Assembly: GCF_013403985.1 (NCBI RefSeq)
Contig: NZ_JABFDF010000004.1
Location: 124,001 to 188,000 of the forward strand
Direction: 5' to 3'
DNA: 64,000 nt
Origin: Winogradskyella ludwigii
Lineage (GTDB): Bacteria > Bacteroidota > Bacteroidia > Flavobacteriales > Flavobacteriaceae
A program made the position numbers and the translations under genes. This document shows, in pieces, positions 55,008 to 63,109 of this stretch; position 1 is the stretch's first letter; every line of letters begins with the position of its first letter. Below the pieces are notes generated by a model that was not told the DNA's origin, did no database searches, and saw only the letters and a program-made list of their open reading frames with translations.

Positions 55008-55071
55008 ACCTGCTGTTTTTTCTAAAATTAGTATCCAATATTTAAATCTACCCTAAATAAAACTATTAAAA

Positions 55072-55079
55072 CAAAAATA
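55072..55079 (-). promoter_or_regulatory. Putative -7 box of the Lrp-family gene
   Basis: On the minus strand this reads TATTTTTG, fitting TAnnTTTG, 65 bases before the ATG. Confidence 0.4.
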
Positions 55080-55173
55080 AACAGATAAATAATCTATATC
55101 TAACCTAAAGTATTGACTAATCATCTAAAACAATCGAATTTTGAATGCACTAATTAATAAAATCAAAATCATT

Positions 55174-56373
55174 ATGGCTTTTAAACCGGCAAACAATATT
55201 CAAGACTTACAGTACTTTGGCGAATTCGGTGGTGTTAATCCATCTATCTCTGATTCATCTACGTACACCTTTATATCGGCAAAAACCATGTTCGATACTT
55301 TTGAAGGCAATGCAGATGGTTGTTATTTATACTCACGGCATTCTTCTCCTTCTAATCTATACTTAGGGGAAGCCTTAGCCGCTATGGAAGGAACCGAAAC
55401 CGCTACTGTTACAGCCTCTGGCATGGGAGCCATTACTCCGGTGTTATTGCAACTTTGCAATGCTGGCGAGCATATAGTAAGTAGCAGAACCATTTATGGT
55501 GGCACGTATGCGTTCCTAAAAAACTTTGCTCCACGCTTAGGTATTGATACCACTTTTGTTGACATTACGAAATTAGATGTGGTGGAAGCAGCAATTACTC
55601 CTAACACTAAAGTATTATATTGCGAATCGGTTAGTAATCCGTTATTAGAAGTTGCTGATATTAAAGGTTTAGCTGCTATTGCTAAAAAGCATAATTTAAA
55701 ACTCATTGTAGATAACACCTTTTCTCCGTTATCTATTTCACCAATTAATCTTGGTGCTGATATTGTCATCCATAGCTTAACCAAATTCATCAATGGATCT
55801 TCAGACACAGTTGGCGGAGTTATTTGTGGCACACAAGAACTCATAGACAATTTACGAAACGTCAACAGCGGAGCAGCCATGCTATTAGGTTCTACCATGG
55901 ATAGTCTGCGCGCTGCTTCTGTGCTAAAGAATTTAAGAACATTGCACATTAGAATGATGCAACATAGCCATAATGCCAGTTATTTAGCAGAACGCTTTGA
56001 AAAAGGCGGCTTAAAAACAGTCTATCCTGGTTTAGCTTCTCACCCATCTCATGAGCTATTCAAAGCGATGATGAATGAAAAATACGGTTTTGGTGGCATG
56101 TTAACTATTGATGTGGGCTCCTTAGATAAAGCCAATGCACTAATGGAATTAATGCAAGAACGAAATCTAGGGTATTTGGCAGTAAGTCTAGGCTTTTACA
56201 AAACCTTATTTAGTGCTCCTGGTAGCTCTACCTCTTCTGAAATTCCTGAAGATGAACAAGCAGAAATGGGATTAAGCGATGGCCTAATTCGGTTTTCTAT
56301 TGGTTTGGATGCAGACATTGAACGCACCTATAATATGATGAAAACCTGTATGACGGAATTAAATATTCTTTAA
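55174..56373 (+). CDS. Cys/Met metabolism PLP-dependent enzyme, methionine gamma-lyase-like
   Basis: I start at ATG 55174 (MAFKPANNIQDLQYFGEFGG, 399 residues) instead of a TTG at 55141. Family motifs are ATVTASGMGAI, YCESVSNPLLEVADI, and the PLP lysine in VIHSLTKFINGSSDTVGG. SRHSSPSN replaces the usual SRxxNPT. The region equivalent to the YGCTFAFL loop of methionine gamma-lyase reads YGGTYAFL, so the cysteine tied to that activity is glycine here. It may cleave methionine or a related thio-amino acid. An Lrp regulator is divergent and an NhaC antiporter follows. Confidence 0.85.
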   Translation: MAFKPANNIQDLQYFGEFGGVNPSISDSSTYTFISAKTMFDTFEGNADGCYLYSRHSSPSNLYLGEALAAMEGTETATVTASGMGAITPVLLQLCNAGEHIVSSRTIYGGTYAFLKNFAPRLGIDTTFVDITKLDVVEAAITPNTKVLYCESVSNPLLEVADIKGLAAIAKKHNLKLIVDNTFSPLSISPINLGADIVIHSLTKFINGSSDTVGGVICGTQELIDNLRNVNSGAAMLLGSTMDSLRAASVLKNLRTLHIRMMQHSHNASYLAERFEKGGLKTVYPGLASHPSHELFKAMMNEKYGFGGMLTIDVGSLDKANALMELMQERNLGYLAVSLGFYKTLFSAPGSSTSSEIPEDEQAEMGLSDGLIRFSIGLDADIERTYNMMKTCMTELNIL

Positions 56374-56399
56374 GTTCAAAATCAACCTATATAATTAAT

Positions 56400-56441
56400 G
56401 GTTAGATTCTTACACATTAGTAAGCGTCTAACCTTTTTTTT
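56400..56441 (+). terminator. Intrinsic terminator after the PLP enzyme gene
   Basis: GGTTAGA pairs with TCTAACC and CTTAC with GTAAG inside it, with a small internal loop, followed by eight T residues. Confidence 0.82.
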
Positions 56442-56519
56442 GTATCACATTCCATGATTCGTATTCAATTTGCAAATGGCTTAACAAAATCGTAACATTA
56501 CAGAACTAAACGGATTAAA

Positions 56520-57989
56520 ATGCAAGAAAACGACGGACTAAATGAGATTAAAATAGAAGATCAAAAGATTATTGATAATAAAGAACTTAGTTTTTTTGAA
56601 GCCCTTATTCCTGTTGTGATTCTAATGGCCATGTTGGCTTATAACATCTTTTTTGTTGAAGACCAAGAATGGTTTGGCGGTTATACTAATCAAATTATTT
56701 TATTATTAGGTGGTGGTGTCGCTGCAGCTGTTGGTTTTTTTAATAAAGTAAGTCTTTCAGTAATGCTCAAAGAGGTTTGGGAAAACCTTAAAAGCGTTTT
56801 TGTACCCATCATGATTTTATTTTTAGTGGGTGCTTTAGCTGGTACTTGGTTAGTAAGTGGTGTCATTCCTGCAATGGTCTACTATGGCTTACAAGTCTTA
56901 AGTCCCGAAATATTCTTACCGGCTTCCGTTATTATTGCAGCTGTCATCTCCATTGCAACAGGCAGTTCTTGGACCACCTCGGCAACCGTTGGTATTGCTT
57001 TAGTTGGTATTGGTACCGCTTTAGGTATTAATCCTGGGATGATTGCTGGTGCTGTAATTTCTGGTGCGTATTTTGGAGATAAAATGTCGCCTTTAAGTGA
57101 TACCACAAATTTAGCGCCTGCTATGGCTGGTACCGATTTGTTTACGCATATTAAATATATGGCCATTACAACTGTGCCTACCATTATTATAACGTTAATT
57201 GTTTTCGGAATTATTAGTTTCAATATAGATACCACCGGAAGTGCAGATATTAGTAACCTCCTCGCTTCTATAGATCATACTTTTAATATCTCTCCATGGT
57301 TGTTTTTAGTGCCTGTTGGTGTAGTAGCCTTAATCTTACTAAAAACAAAGCCTTTAGTTGCCTTAGCTTCAGGAATTCTTCTAGCAATTATATTTGCCTT
57401 CGTATTTCAAGGTAATATTTTAGAAGGACTATCTCAATCTAAATTTTCTGCAATTATAAATTCAATTTTTACAGAAACATCTATTGTTACAGACAACGAG
57501 AAATTAAACGATCTGTTTTCAGCTGGTGGTATGGAAGGCATGCTGTGGACCATCTACTTAATCATTTGCGCTATGGTTTTTGGTGGCATCATGGATGGCA
57601 TCGGAGCACTCTCCAGAATCACAAAAGCTTTATTATCTATAGCAACATCTATATTCGGATTATTTGCAAGTACGGTGTTAAGCTGTTTAGGCTTAAACCT
57701 TATTGCATCAGACCAATATTTAGCCATCGTTATTCCTGGCAAAATGTTTAAAAAAGCTTACGAAGATAAAGGCTTGGCTCCTGAAAACTTAAGTCGTACA
57801 CTAGAAGATGCTGGTACCGTAACCTCAGTGCTTATTCCTTGGAACACTTGTGGTGCTTACCAAAGTGGTGTTTTAGGCGTTGGCGTGGGAGAATACATTG
57901 GCTATGCCATTTTTAACTGGCTCAGTCCATTTACAACATTACTCTTTGCGGCATTAAATCTTAAAATTAAGATGCTAAAAGATAAATAG
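56520..57989 (+). CDS. NhaC family Na+/H+ antiporter
   Basis: The 489-residue inner-membrane protein has about eleven hydrophobic helices. It carries NhaC-like motifs ATGSSWTTSATVGIALVGIG (residues about 145-164), ISGAYFGDKMSPLSDTTNLAPAM and, near the end, DAGTVTSVLIPWNTCGAYQSGVLGVG. The family includes sodium/proton antiporters and some organic-acid or amine exchangers. It follows the PLP lyase gene after a terminator, so it is probably separately transcribed, but the pairing may point to exchange of a product or substrate of that enzyme. Confidence 0.92.
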   Translation: MQENDGLNEIKIEDQKIIDNKELSFFEALIPVVILMAMLAYNIFFVEDQEWFGGYTNQIILLLGGGVAAAVGFFNKVSLSVMLKEVWENLKSVFVPIMILFLVGALAGTWLVSGVIPAMVYYGLQVLSPEIFLPASVIIAAVISIATGSSWTTSATVGIALVGIGTALGINPGMIAGAVISGAYFGDKMSPLSDTTNLAPAMAGTDLFTHIKYMAITTVPTIIITLIVFGIISFNIDTTGSADISNLLASIDHTFNISPWLFLVPVGVVALILLKTKPLVALASGILLAIIFAFVFQGNILEGLSQSKFSAIINSIFTETSIVTDNEKLNDLFSAGGMEGMLWTIYLIICAMVFGGIMDGIGALSRITKALLSIATSIFGLFASTVLSCLGLNLIASDQYLAIVIPGKMFKKAYEDKGLAPENLSRTLEDAGTVTSVLIPWNTCGAYQSGVLGVGVGEYIGYAIFNWLSPFTTLLFAALNLKIKMLKDK

Positions 57990-58084
57990 GTTTTATTTAT
58001 TAAAAACAAAATTCATCATAGCAAAAATCTATCGCTTTATAAAAAATTAAAATTTGCTTAACGTATAAATTCCCTAATGAAAAG

Positions 58085-58092
58085 TATCTTTG
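58085..58092 (+). promoter_or_regulatory. Putative -7 box of the peroxiredoxin operon
   Basis: TATCTTTG fits TAnnTTTG, 38 bases before the peroxiredoxin ATG. Confidence 0.55.
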
Positions 58093-58130
58093 TAGTCGAA
58101 AATTAACAATCAATTTAAAACTATAAAAAC

Positions 58131-58769
58131 ATGGCATTAGTAGGAAGACAATTTCCAGATTTAAACGTAAACGCAATGAACGATATGGGCGACACTTTTA
58201 AAGTGAACGTTCTAGAAGAAGCGAAAAACAACAACAAAAAAGTAGTATTATTCTGGTACCCAAAAGATTTCACTTTTGTTTGTCCAACTGAATTACACGC
58301 ATTCCAAGCGGCTTTAGGTGAATTCGAAAAAAGAAACACTGTAGTTATTGGTGCATCTTGTGATACGGCCGAAGTACACTTTGCTTGGTTAAGCACATCT
58401 AAAGATAATGGTGGAATTGAAGGCGTAACATACCCAATTTTAGCAGATTCTAACCGTAACCTAGCCTCAGCTTTAGGGATCTTAGATACATTCAACGAAC
58501 AATTTGATGAAGAAACAGGATTGGTAACGGTTGAAGGTGATAACGTAACGTACAGAGCAACATACATCATTGACGAAGAAGGAACCATCCAACACGAAAG
58601 CGTTAACAACATGCCTTTAGGTAGAAACGTTAACGAATACTTGAGAATCATCGATGCCTTAACACACGTACAAAAAAACGGTGAAGTTTGTCCTGCAAAC
58701 TGGGAAGAAGGTAAAGAGGCTATGCAAGCCAATGCAAAAGGAACTGCTGCTTATTTAGCAACGCACTAA
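58131..58769 (+). CDS. Typical 2-Cys peroxiredoxin (AhpC/Prx1 type)
   Basis: The 212-residue protein has the peroxidatic cysteine in DFTFVCPTEL (C51) with the conserved threonine. The resolving cysteine is in NGEVCPANWEEGK near residue 187. An extra cysteine appears in GASCDTAEVHF. It reduces peroxides in the cytosol and should be recycled by thioredoxin; the thioredoxin-like gene lies 92 bases downstream. The gap between them holds a hairpin and repeat that may lower downstream expression. Confidence 0.95.
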   Translation: MALVGRQFPDLNVNAMNDMGDTFKVNVLEEAKNNNKKVVLFWYPKDFTFVCPTELHAFQAALGEFEKRNTVVIGASCDTAEVHFAWLSTSKDNGGIEGVTYPILADSNRNLASALGILDTFNEQFDEETGLVTVEGDNVTYRATYIIDEEGTIQHESVNNMPLGRNVNEYLRIIDALTHVQKNGEVCPANWEEGKEAMQANAKGTAAYLATH

Positions 58770-58778
58770 AATCTTACC

Positions 58779-58807
58779 GTCATTGCGAGCAAAGCGTGGC
58801 AATCTCA
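58779..58807. repeat. GTCATTGCGAGCAAAGCGTG-type intergenic repeat
   Basis: This 29-base stretch (GTCATTGCGAG followed by CAAAGCGTGGCAATCTC) has internal complementarity between ATTGC and GCAAT. It resembles a repeat I know as common between genes in Bacteroidota. One copy was seen in the window. Confidence 0.6.
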
Positions 58808-58812
58808 ATTAA

Positions 58813-58841
58813 ACCTGACAGGTTTCAAACACCTGTCAGGT
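58813..58841. terminator. Hairpin between peroxiredoxin and thioredoxin genes
   Basis: ACCTGACAGGT pairs perfectly with ACCTGTCAGGT over 11 bp around TTCAAAC. There is no strong T run, so it may act as an attenuator or RNA stabiliser and not a full terminator. Confidence 0.6.
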
Positions 58842-58861
58842 CTATTTAAAATTCAAGAATT

Positions 58862-59170
58862 ATGATACAAGAATTAGAACAAGATAATCTACAAGAGATT
58901 ATCAATAGTAACGATACAGTGATCGTACAATATTCAGCGACGTGGTGTGGAAATTGTAGAATAATGAAACCTAAGTTCAAGAAATTAGCAACAGAGCACG
59001 AAGGCGCAACCTTTGTAATTGCTGATGCTGAAAAATTTCCTGAAAGTAGAAAATTAGCAACCGTTGATAATTTACCAACCTTTGCAACCTTCAAAAACGG
59101 TGAATTTAAAGGTCAGGTACAAACGAATAAGTTCGATGTGTTAAAAGAATTGGTGGACGACGCCTTATAA
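58862..59170 (+). CDS. Thioredoxin-family protein with CGNC active site
   Basis: The 102-residue protein has a thioredoxin fold with active site ATWCGNCRIMKP (CGNC in place of CGPC, near residues 28-31) and the cis-proline in DNLPTFATFKNGE. It is soluble and cytosolic. It lies between a 2-Cys peroxiredoxin and a DUF6952 gene on the same strand, so its likely job is to reduce that peroxiredoxin. The change of proline to asparagine in the active site would be expected to alter its redox potential; that is inference. Confidence 0.92.
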   Translation: MIQELEQDNLQEIINSNDTVIVQYSATWCGNCRIMKPKFKKLATEHEGATFVIADAEKFPESRKLATVDNLPTFATFKNGEFKGQVQTNKFDVLKELVDDAL

Positions 59171-59178
59171 CAAAAGTC

Positions 59179-59351
59179 TGTCAGGTTGAGCGCAGTCGAA
59201 ACCTATTTATCCAGTTGAGCACAGTCGAAACAAGGGGTGTCAGGTTGAGCGCAGTCGAAACCTCTTTATAACGCAAAACTATTTGGTTGAGCATTAACGA
59301 GATCAAAATATATGTTGAGCGAAGATAGCTTACAACGTAAGTCGAAACCTC
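59179..59351 (+). repeat. Repeat cluster A: TTGAGCGCAGTCGAAAC units
   Basis: Units at 59179-59204 and 59238-59263 start TGTCAGGTTGAGCGCAGTCG. A variant lies at 59212-59234 (CAGTTGAGCACAGTCGAAAC). A longer unit at 59285-59351 has TTGAGCGAAG split from TCGAAACCTC by an insertion (ATAGCTTACAACGTAAG). The cluster fills the space before the DUF6952 gene and is closely related to cluster B near 60.9 kb. Confidence 0.85.
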
Positions 59352-59396
59352 AAACAATACCCAATTTGCCCTTTATAACACAAAACACCATTAGCA

Positions 59397-59654
59397 ATGA
59401 AACTACCTGTAATAAAACACCTAACGCAATTCATTGAAGACAATGACGAAGATTACATCATTGAAACCATTGAAACTTTAGAAGCGTTAACTGAAGTACC
59501 ATCACTTAAAGATGAAGAACTAGACGTGATTGGAGAATTAATCTCTAATATGTATGGTGCCATTGAAGTGAATAAAATGATTAAAGAAGGCACGCCTAAA
59601 AAAGAAGCCGTTAACGGATTTATGAAACGCGTCTTAGGATCTATTGATAAATAG
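59397..59654 (+). CDS. DUF6952 family protein
   Basis: The 85-residue acidic, helical protein begins MKLPVIKHLTQFIEDNDEDYI and continues with TLEALTEVPSLKDEELDVIGELISNMYGAIEVNKMI. There is no signal or membrane segment. Proteins of this family occur beside peroxiredoxin and thioredoxin genes in flavobacteria, so a redox-linked role is plausible, but none is known. The repeat cluster separates it from the thioredoxin gene by 226 bases. A truncated copy of its 5' end lies at 61149. Confidence 0.85.
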   Translation: MKLPVIKHLTQFIEDNDEDYIIETIETLEALTEVPSLKDEELDVIGELISNMYGAIEVNKMIKEGTPKKEAVNGFMKRVLGSIDK

Positions 59655-59673
59655 TAAGCGTAAAGAACATCAT

Positions 59674-59705
59674 AAAATCTCAAGTGAAAGCTTGAGATTT
59701 TTTAG
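59674..59705 (+). terminator. Intrinsic terminator after the DUF6952 gene
   Basis: AAAATCTCAAG pairs with CTTGAGATTTT around TGAAAG, followed by T residues. It lies between convergent genes. Confidence 0.88.
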
Positions 59706-59706
59706 T

Positions 59707-60765
59707 TTATAGAAACTGTTGTTCTAATTGAAGTGCTATTTGATGGCCTCTATAAATAGCTCCTTCCATATAACCTCCATAACTTGGAGACGTTTCAGAA
59801 CCTGCAACGATAAATTTACCATTCAAATACGCCTTTTGAAAAATAGGATGCCCATTATTGGCATGCGGAGTTAAATACGTATCAGTTACTGTAGTCGTTA
59901 GTGGCGCTTGACTCCATACCTTCTCTTCATAAGACAAGTAGTTTTCACCATCGTCTCCAAAAAACTTTAAAAGCTGGGTTTTAACCAGTAATTCTCGCTG
60001 AGCTTTGGTTTCAGTGGCTAAGTTGCCATTTAAAAACCCCATTAAGGCAAACCTTTTATGAGTAAAATCTGAATGATCATAAATTTCTGTAAACGGACCA
60101 ACATGACTAAAACCAGTGCCAGATAAGCCCTTCGTTTTCCAAAAGGGAGTGTTATAGACCACTGCAAATTTTATAGAATCTTTCATCCAAGTATGGCAGT
60201 GGTTAGCCACCTCTACGAGATCTTTATCTAATGCTATAGGAAAATGAATAGAATGCACTAAAAGCTGAGGTGGTATTGTAGACACCACACGATCGGCTAT
60301 AAATGTCGAATGTTCCGTAATAACTTCAATGGCGTTATCCTGCTCCTGAATGGTATTTACAGCGGCATTCAGTAGAAGTTCGTCTTCAGAAAAATGAGCC
60401 GCTAATTGCTCTAAGAGCGCTGCCGTACCTCCTGCTATTCTATAACTTATCTCCTGATTTTCAGGAAGCTTAAAACGTTGCACAGTAGCTGCAGCTGTGG
60501 CTTCAAACAAAGCCTCTCCTGCCATAGCTTGTTCAAATAGAGTCAGCTTTAATTCTTGGCACAACTCCATTAAGTCTTTGTTATACCTCCAAAGCCAAGT
60601 GGCACCTAATTCTACAGAGGTATCATGAGTCTTTTTTGTAAAAATACGGCCACCAATGCGATCATTTGCTTCTAATATTTTAATAGTAAAACCTGCTTTT
60701 TTAAGGAGATACCCTAAATATAATCCCGAAAGCCCAGCTCCTATGATAACGATGCTTTTATTCAT
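59707..60765 (-). CDS. FAD-dependent amine oxidase family protein
   Basis: The 352-residue flavoprotein has the FAD motif IVIIGAGLSGLYLGYLLKKAGFTIKILEA (residues 5-33), followed by NDRIGGRIFT. Near the C-terminus it has FIVAGSETSPSYGGYMEGAIYRG, the second FAD-binding stretch of monoamine-oxidase-type proteins. It is about 100 residues shorter than typical amine oxidases. There is no signal peptide, so it acts in the cytosol on an amine or related substrate not identifiable here. Its -7 box lies just upstream. Confidence 0.88.
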   Translation of the reverse strand: MNKSIVIIGAGLSGLYLGYLLKKAGFTIKILEANDRIGGRIFTKKTHDTSVELGATWLWRYNKDLMELCQELKLTLFEQAMAGEALFEATAAATVQRFKLPENQEISYRIAGGTAALLEQLAAHFSEDELLLNAAVNTIQEQDNAIEVITEHSTFIADRVVSTIPPQLLVHSIHFPIALDKDLVEVANHCHTWMKDSIKFAVVYNTPFWKTKGLSGTGFSHVGPFTEIYDHSDFTHKRFALMGFLNGNLATETKAQRELLVKTQLLKFFGDDGENYLSYEEKVWSQAPLTTTVTDTYLTPHANNGHPIFQKAYLNGKFIVAGSETSPSYGGYMEGAIYRGHQIALQLEQQFL

Positions 60766-60770
60766 GCTAT

Positions 60771-60778
60771 CAAAGATA
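60771..60778 (-). promoter_or_regulatory. Putative -7 box of the amine oxidase gene
   Basis: On the minus strand this reads TATCTTTG, fitting TAnnTTTG, only 5 bases upstream of the ATG; the transcript would be nearly leaderless. Confidence 0.5.
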
Positions 60779-60858
60779 GATAAGTTAACCGCAATCCACC
60801 AATAGTTTTTATGGAGGAACGTCTAGTGGTAAGCAACCTAAACCTTATATAACAAAAA

Positions 60859-61104
60859 TGTCTGGTTGAGCGCAGTCGAAACCTCTATAACAAGTTGAAC
60901 ACTGTCTAAACAAGGGATGTCAGGTTGAGCGCAGTCGAAACCTCTATAACAGATTGAACACAGTCGAAACCTATTTGTCTGGTTGAGCATTAACGAGAGC
61001 AAAATATATGTTGAACGAAGATAGCTTACAACGTAAGTCGAAACCTCTATAACAAGTTGAACACAATCAAACCGAGTTGTCAGGTTGAGCGCAGTCGAAA
61101 CCTC
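60859..61104 (+). repeat. Repeat cluster B: duplicated TTGAGCGCAGTCGAAAC units
   Basis: Units at 60859-60885, 60918-60944 and 61078-61104 have the GGTTGAGCGCAGTCGAAACC core. Diverged units lie at 60892-60915 and 60951-60973. The long unit at 60981-61047 carries the same ATAGCTTACAACGTAAG insertion as cluster A. It continues at 61105 into sequence matching the leader and first codons of the DUF6952 gene, so the whole block appears to be a copy of 59.2-59.46 kb. Confidence 0.85.
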
Positions 61105-61148
61105 AATCAATACCCAATTGCCCTTAACAAACAAAACACCACTAGCAC

Positions 61149-61274
61149 ATGAAACTACCCGTAATAAAACACCTAAAGCAATTCATAGAAGACAAAGACT
61201 ATAACAATAAACCTATTCAAACCACGTTGCACAAACAAAATGATTGTTGCGATTCTTACAGTTTCATAGGCTAA
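61149..61274 (+). pseudogene. Truncated copy of the DUF6952 gene
   Basis: An ATG at 61149 opens MKLPVIKHLKQFIEDKD, nearly identical to the first 17 codons of the intact gene at 59397. It then diverges into unrelated residues and stops at 61272-61274 after 41 codons. The upstream 44 bases also match the leader of the intact gene. It is a 5' fragment carried along with repeat cluster B. Confidence 0.8.
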
Positions 61275-61323
61275 AATTTTCAGCTATCTTCGTAAAACAG
61301 CTACGTTGATTAAAAACACACCC

Positions 61324-61893
61324 ATGAACAACTTACACCACTATATACAATCGCGATGTAACATATCCCAAACCGATAGCAGTTTAGTGGAAACCTATTT
61401 TACCTCCCAAAATGTACCAGCCAACACCCTACTCTTAGAAGCCGGAAAAACAGAACGCTATGTGTATTTTCTAAGTGAAGGCATTGTAAAAGGCTATCAA
61501 AATGTAGAAGGTAAAATTGTAGTACAACATTTAGTCGCCGAGCACGACTTCTTCACCTCTCTAGAAAGTTTTATGAGTGAAACTCCAGCTCCAGACTATT
61601 ACGAAACCATTACCGACTGTAAACTTCTTAAAATCTCGAAACCAGATTTCGAGCTCATCCAAGCGCAATCCACCTTTTGGAGCGACTTTATAAAAACGGT
61701 CACCAACGAGCACCTCAATTGTAAAATAGAACGGGTTAAAGATTTCCAGGTATTAACAGCAAAAGAACGCTATCTAAAGTTTATAACACAACAGCCTAAC
61801 CTAGCGCTAAACGTCTCTGTAGACAATATCGCCTCCTTCTTAGGTATGGAACCGCAATCCTTAAGCCGGATTAGAAAACAGATCACTATCTAA
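61324..61893 (+). CDS. Crp/Fnr family transcriptional regulator
   Basis: I take ATG 61324 (MNNLHHYIQSRCNIS, 189 residues); a TTG six codons upstream is possible. The cyclic-nucleotide-binding-like barrel spans roughly residues 20-115 (LLLEAGKTERYVYFLSEGIVKGYQ, VVQHLVAEHDFFTSLESF). A C-terminal helix-turn-helix follows (LNVSVDNIASFLGMEPQSLSRIRKQI). Flavobacterial members of this group usually lack the residues that bind cAMP. The epimerase gene follows after 62 bases and may be its target. Confidence 0.9.
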   Translation: MNNLHHYIQSRCNISQTDSSLVETYFTSQNVPANTLLLEAGKTERYVYFLSEGIVKGYQNVEGKIVVQHLVAEHDFFTSLESFMSETPAPDYYETITDCKLLKISKPDFELIQAQSTFWSDFIKTVTNEHLNCKIERVKDFQVLTAKERYLKFITQQPNLALNVSVDNIASFLGMEPQSLSRIRKQITI

Positions 61894-61955
61894 CATTTGT
61901 TATTTTTCAACACGGCATTACGGCAGACCTTTACGCAAACAAAAAAACAATAGTG

Positions 61956-62957
61956 ATGAGTAAAGACTTAGCCTTAGTAACCGGTGGCAATGGCCATTTA
62001 GCAAACAATCTAATCCGTTTGTTGCTATCCAAAAACCAAAACGTAAGAACAACCGTTAGAGATGTAAATAACACCGCACCGTTTAAAGGTCTAGATGTCG
62101 AGGTGGTACAAGCAGATCTTCTAGACAAAGCAGCCCTAAGAAAAGCATGTAAAGACGTCACGCACATCTATGCCGTGGCCGCCAACTTTAGCATGTGGGC
62201 AAAAGACCCAAAAACGGAGATTTACGACAACAACCTAAAAGGCACCCAAAACCTGTTCGATAGCGCCAAAGCATGTGGCATTAAAAACATCGTCTATGTA
62301 AGTTCTGTAGCCGCTTTAGACTTTAACACCTTACCAGCCAACGTAGATAATGGGTATAACACAGACCGAAGAAACTGGTATTACAATTCTAAAAACGATT
62401 CTGATAAACTGGCTTTAGCCTTGGGTGAAACATACAACATCAGAACCGTTCTCATTTTACCATCGGCAATGATTGGCAGCCAGGCCCACAAACTCAGTTA
62501 TTCTAACAACTTAGTCTATCAAATTTTAAAAGGCGAAATCCCTGTAGACACCAACGTCACCTTAAACTGGGTAGATGTAAAAGATGTGGCTTTTGGCGCG
62601 TACCAAGCCATGCTAAAAGGCAAAGACCAAGAACGCTATATACTCTCTAACCCAACACACACCACATTACAAGACAGTGTAAACATAGCGGCTAAGTTGT
62701 ATCCAGAATTAAAACTAAAAACCCCTAAAAAAGTACCCAAATGCCTATTGTACACAGTGGCTGGTCTTATGGAGTTTAGCAGTAAACTCACAGGAAAAGA
62801 ACCCTTATTGCAACGGCATTATTTAGATATGTTTTATGGACTAAAACAAGATTATGATATTAGTAAATCTAAAGAAGAACTCAACTTTAATCCTAAACCA
62901 TCAAAACAAGCTTTAGAAGAGGCACTGACCTATTTAAAAACGGACTGGAAAATGTAG
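61956..62957 (+). CDS. NAD-dependent epimerase/dehydratase-like (extended SDR)
   Basis: I start at ATG 61956 (a GTG lies one codon earlier), giving 333 residues. The nucleotide-binding motif is ALVTGGNGHLANNLIRLLLSKN (residues about 6-27). The catalytic YxxxK-like site is YYNSKNDSDK, and VSSVAALDF supplies the serine. It resembles dihydroflavonol-4-reductase-type extended SDRs that reduce ketones or aldehydes with NAD(P)H. The substrate is unknown. It is probably cotranscribed with, or controlled by, the preceding Crp-like gene and ends at a terminator. Confidence 0.87.
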   Translation: MSKDLALVTGGNGHLANNLIRLLLSKNQNVRTTVRDVNNTAPFKGLDVEVVQADLLDKAALRKACKDVTHIYAVAANFSMWAKDPKTEIYDNNLKGTQNLFDSAKACGIKNIVYVSSVAALDFNTLPANVDNGYNTDRRNWYYNSKNDSDKLALALGETYNIRTVLILPSAMIGSQAHKLSYSNNLVYQILKGEIPVDTNVTLNWVDVKDVAFGAYQAMLKGKDQERYILSNPTHTTLQDSVNIAAKLYPELKLKTPKKVPKCLLYTVAGLMEFSSKLTGKEPLLQRHYLDMFYGLKQDYDISKSKEELNFNPKPSKQALEEALTYLKTDWKM

Positions 62958-62988
62958 TGGATGTAATCCATAGTTATAATATGAATAT

Positions 62989-63019
62989 AAAACCACTTGG
63001 CGAATGCTTGGTGGTTTTT
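62989..63019 (+). terminator. Intrinsic terminator after the epimerase gene
   Basis: AAAACCACTTGGC pairs with GCTTGGTGGTTTT over 13 positions (three G-U pairs) around GAAT, followed by T. Confidence 0.8.
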
Positions 63020-63044
63020 GCATTTTACATCTTAGTTTTTGCTA

Positions 63045-63060
63045 TTACGGATTACCGTAA
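63045..63060. promoter_or_regulatory. Inverted repeat TTACGG-n4-CCGTAA
   Basis: TTACGG and CCGTAA flank ATTA in the gap before the nuclease-domain gene. It has the size of a dimeric regulator site. Confidence 0.35.
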
Positions 63061-63109
63061 GTGATTTACCATAGAAGGTTTTAACTTGGCTTTTGATGAG
63101 GAGGATCTG

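Noticed and set aside
58121-58732. 203-codon minus-strand frame opposite the peroxiredoxin gene
   Set aside because: The plus-strand frame is an unambiguous peroxiredoxin; the opposite frame arises from its codon use.
59179-61104. Possible CRISPR array from repeated units near 59.2 and 60.9 kb
   Set aside because: Units differ in length and sequence, spacing is irregular, the gaps are themselves related between the clusters, and no cas gene is nearby.
60838-61134. 98-codon minus-strand frame across repeat cluster B
   Set aside because: Its product is made of translated repeat units (EVSTALN and similar strings recurring), which is a by-product of the repeats and not a gene.
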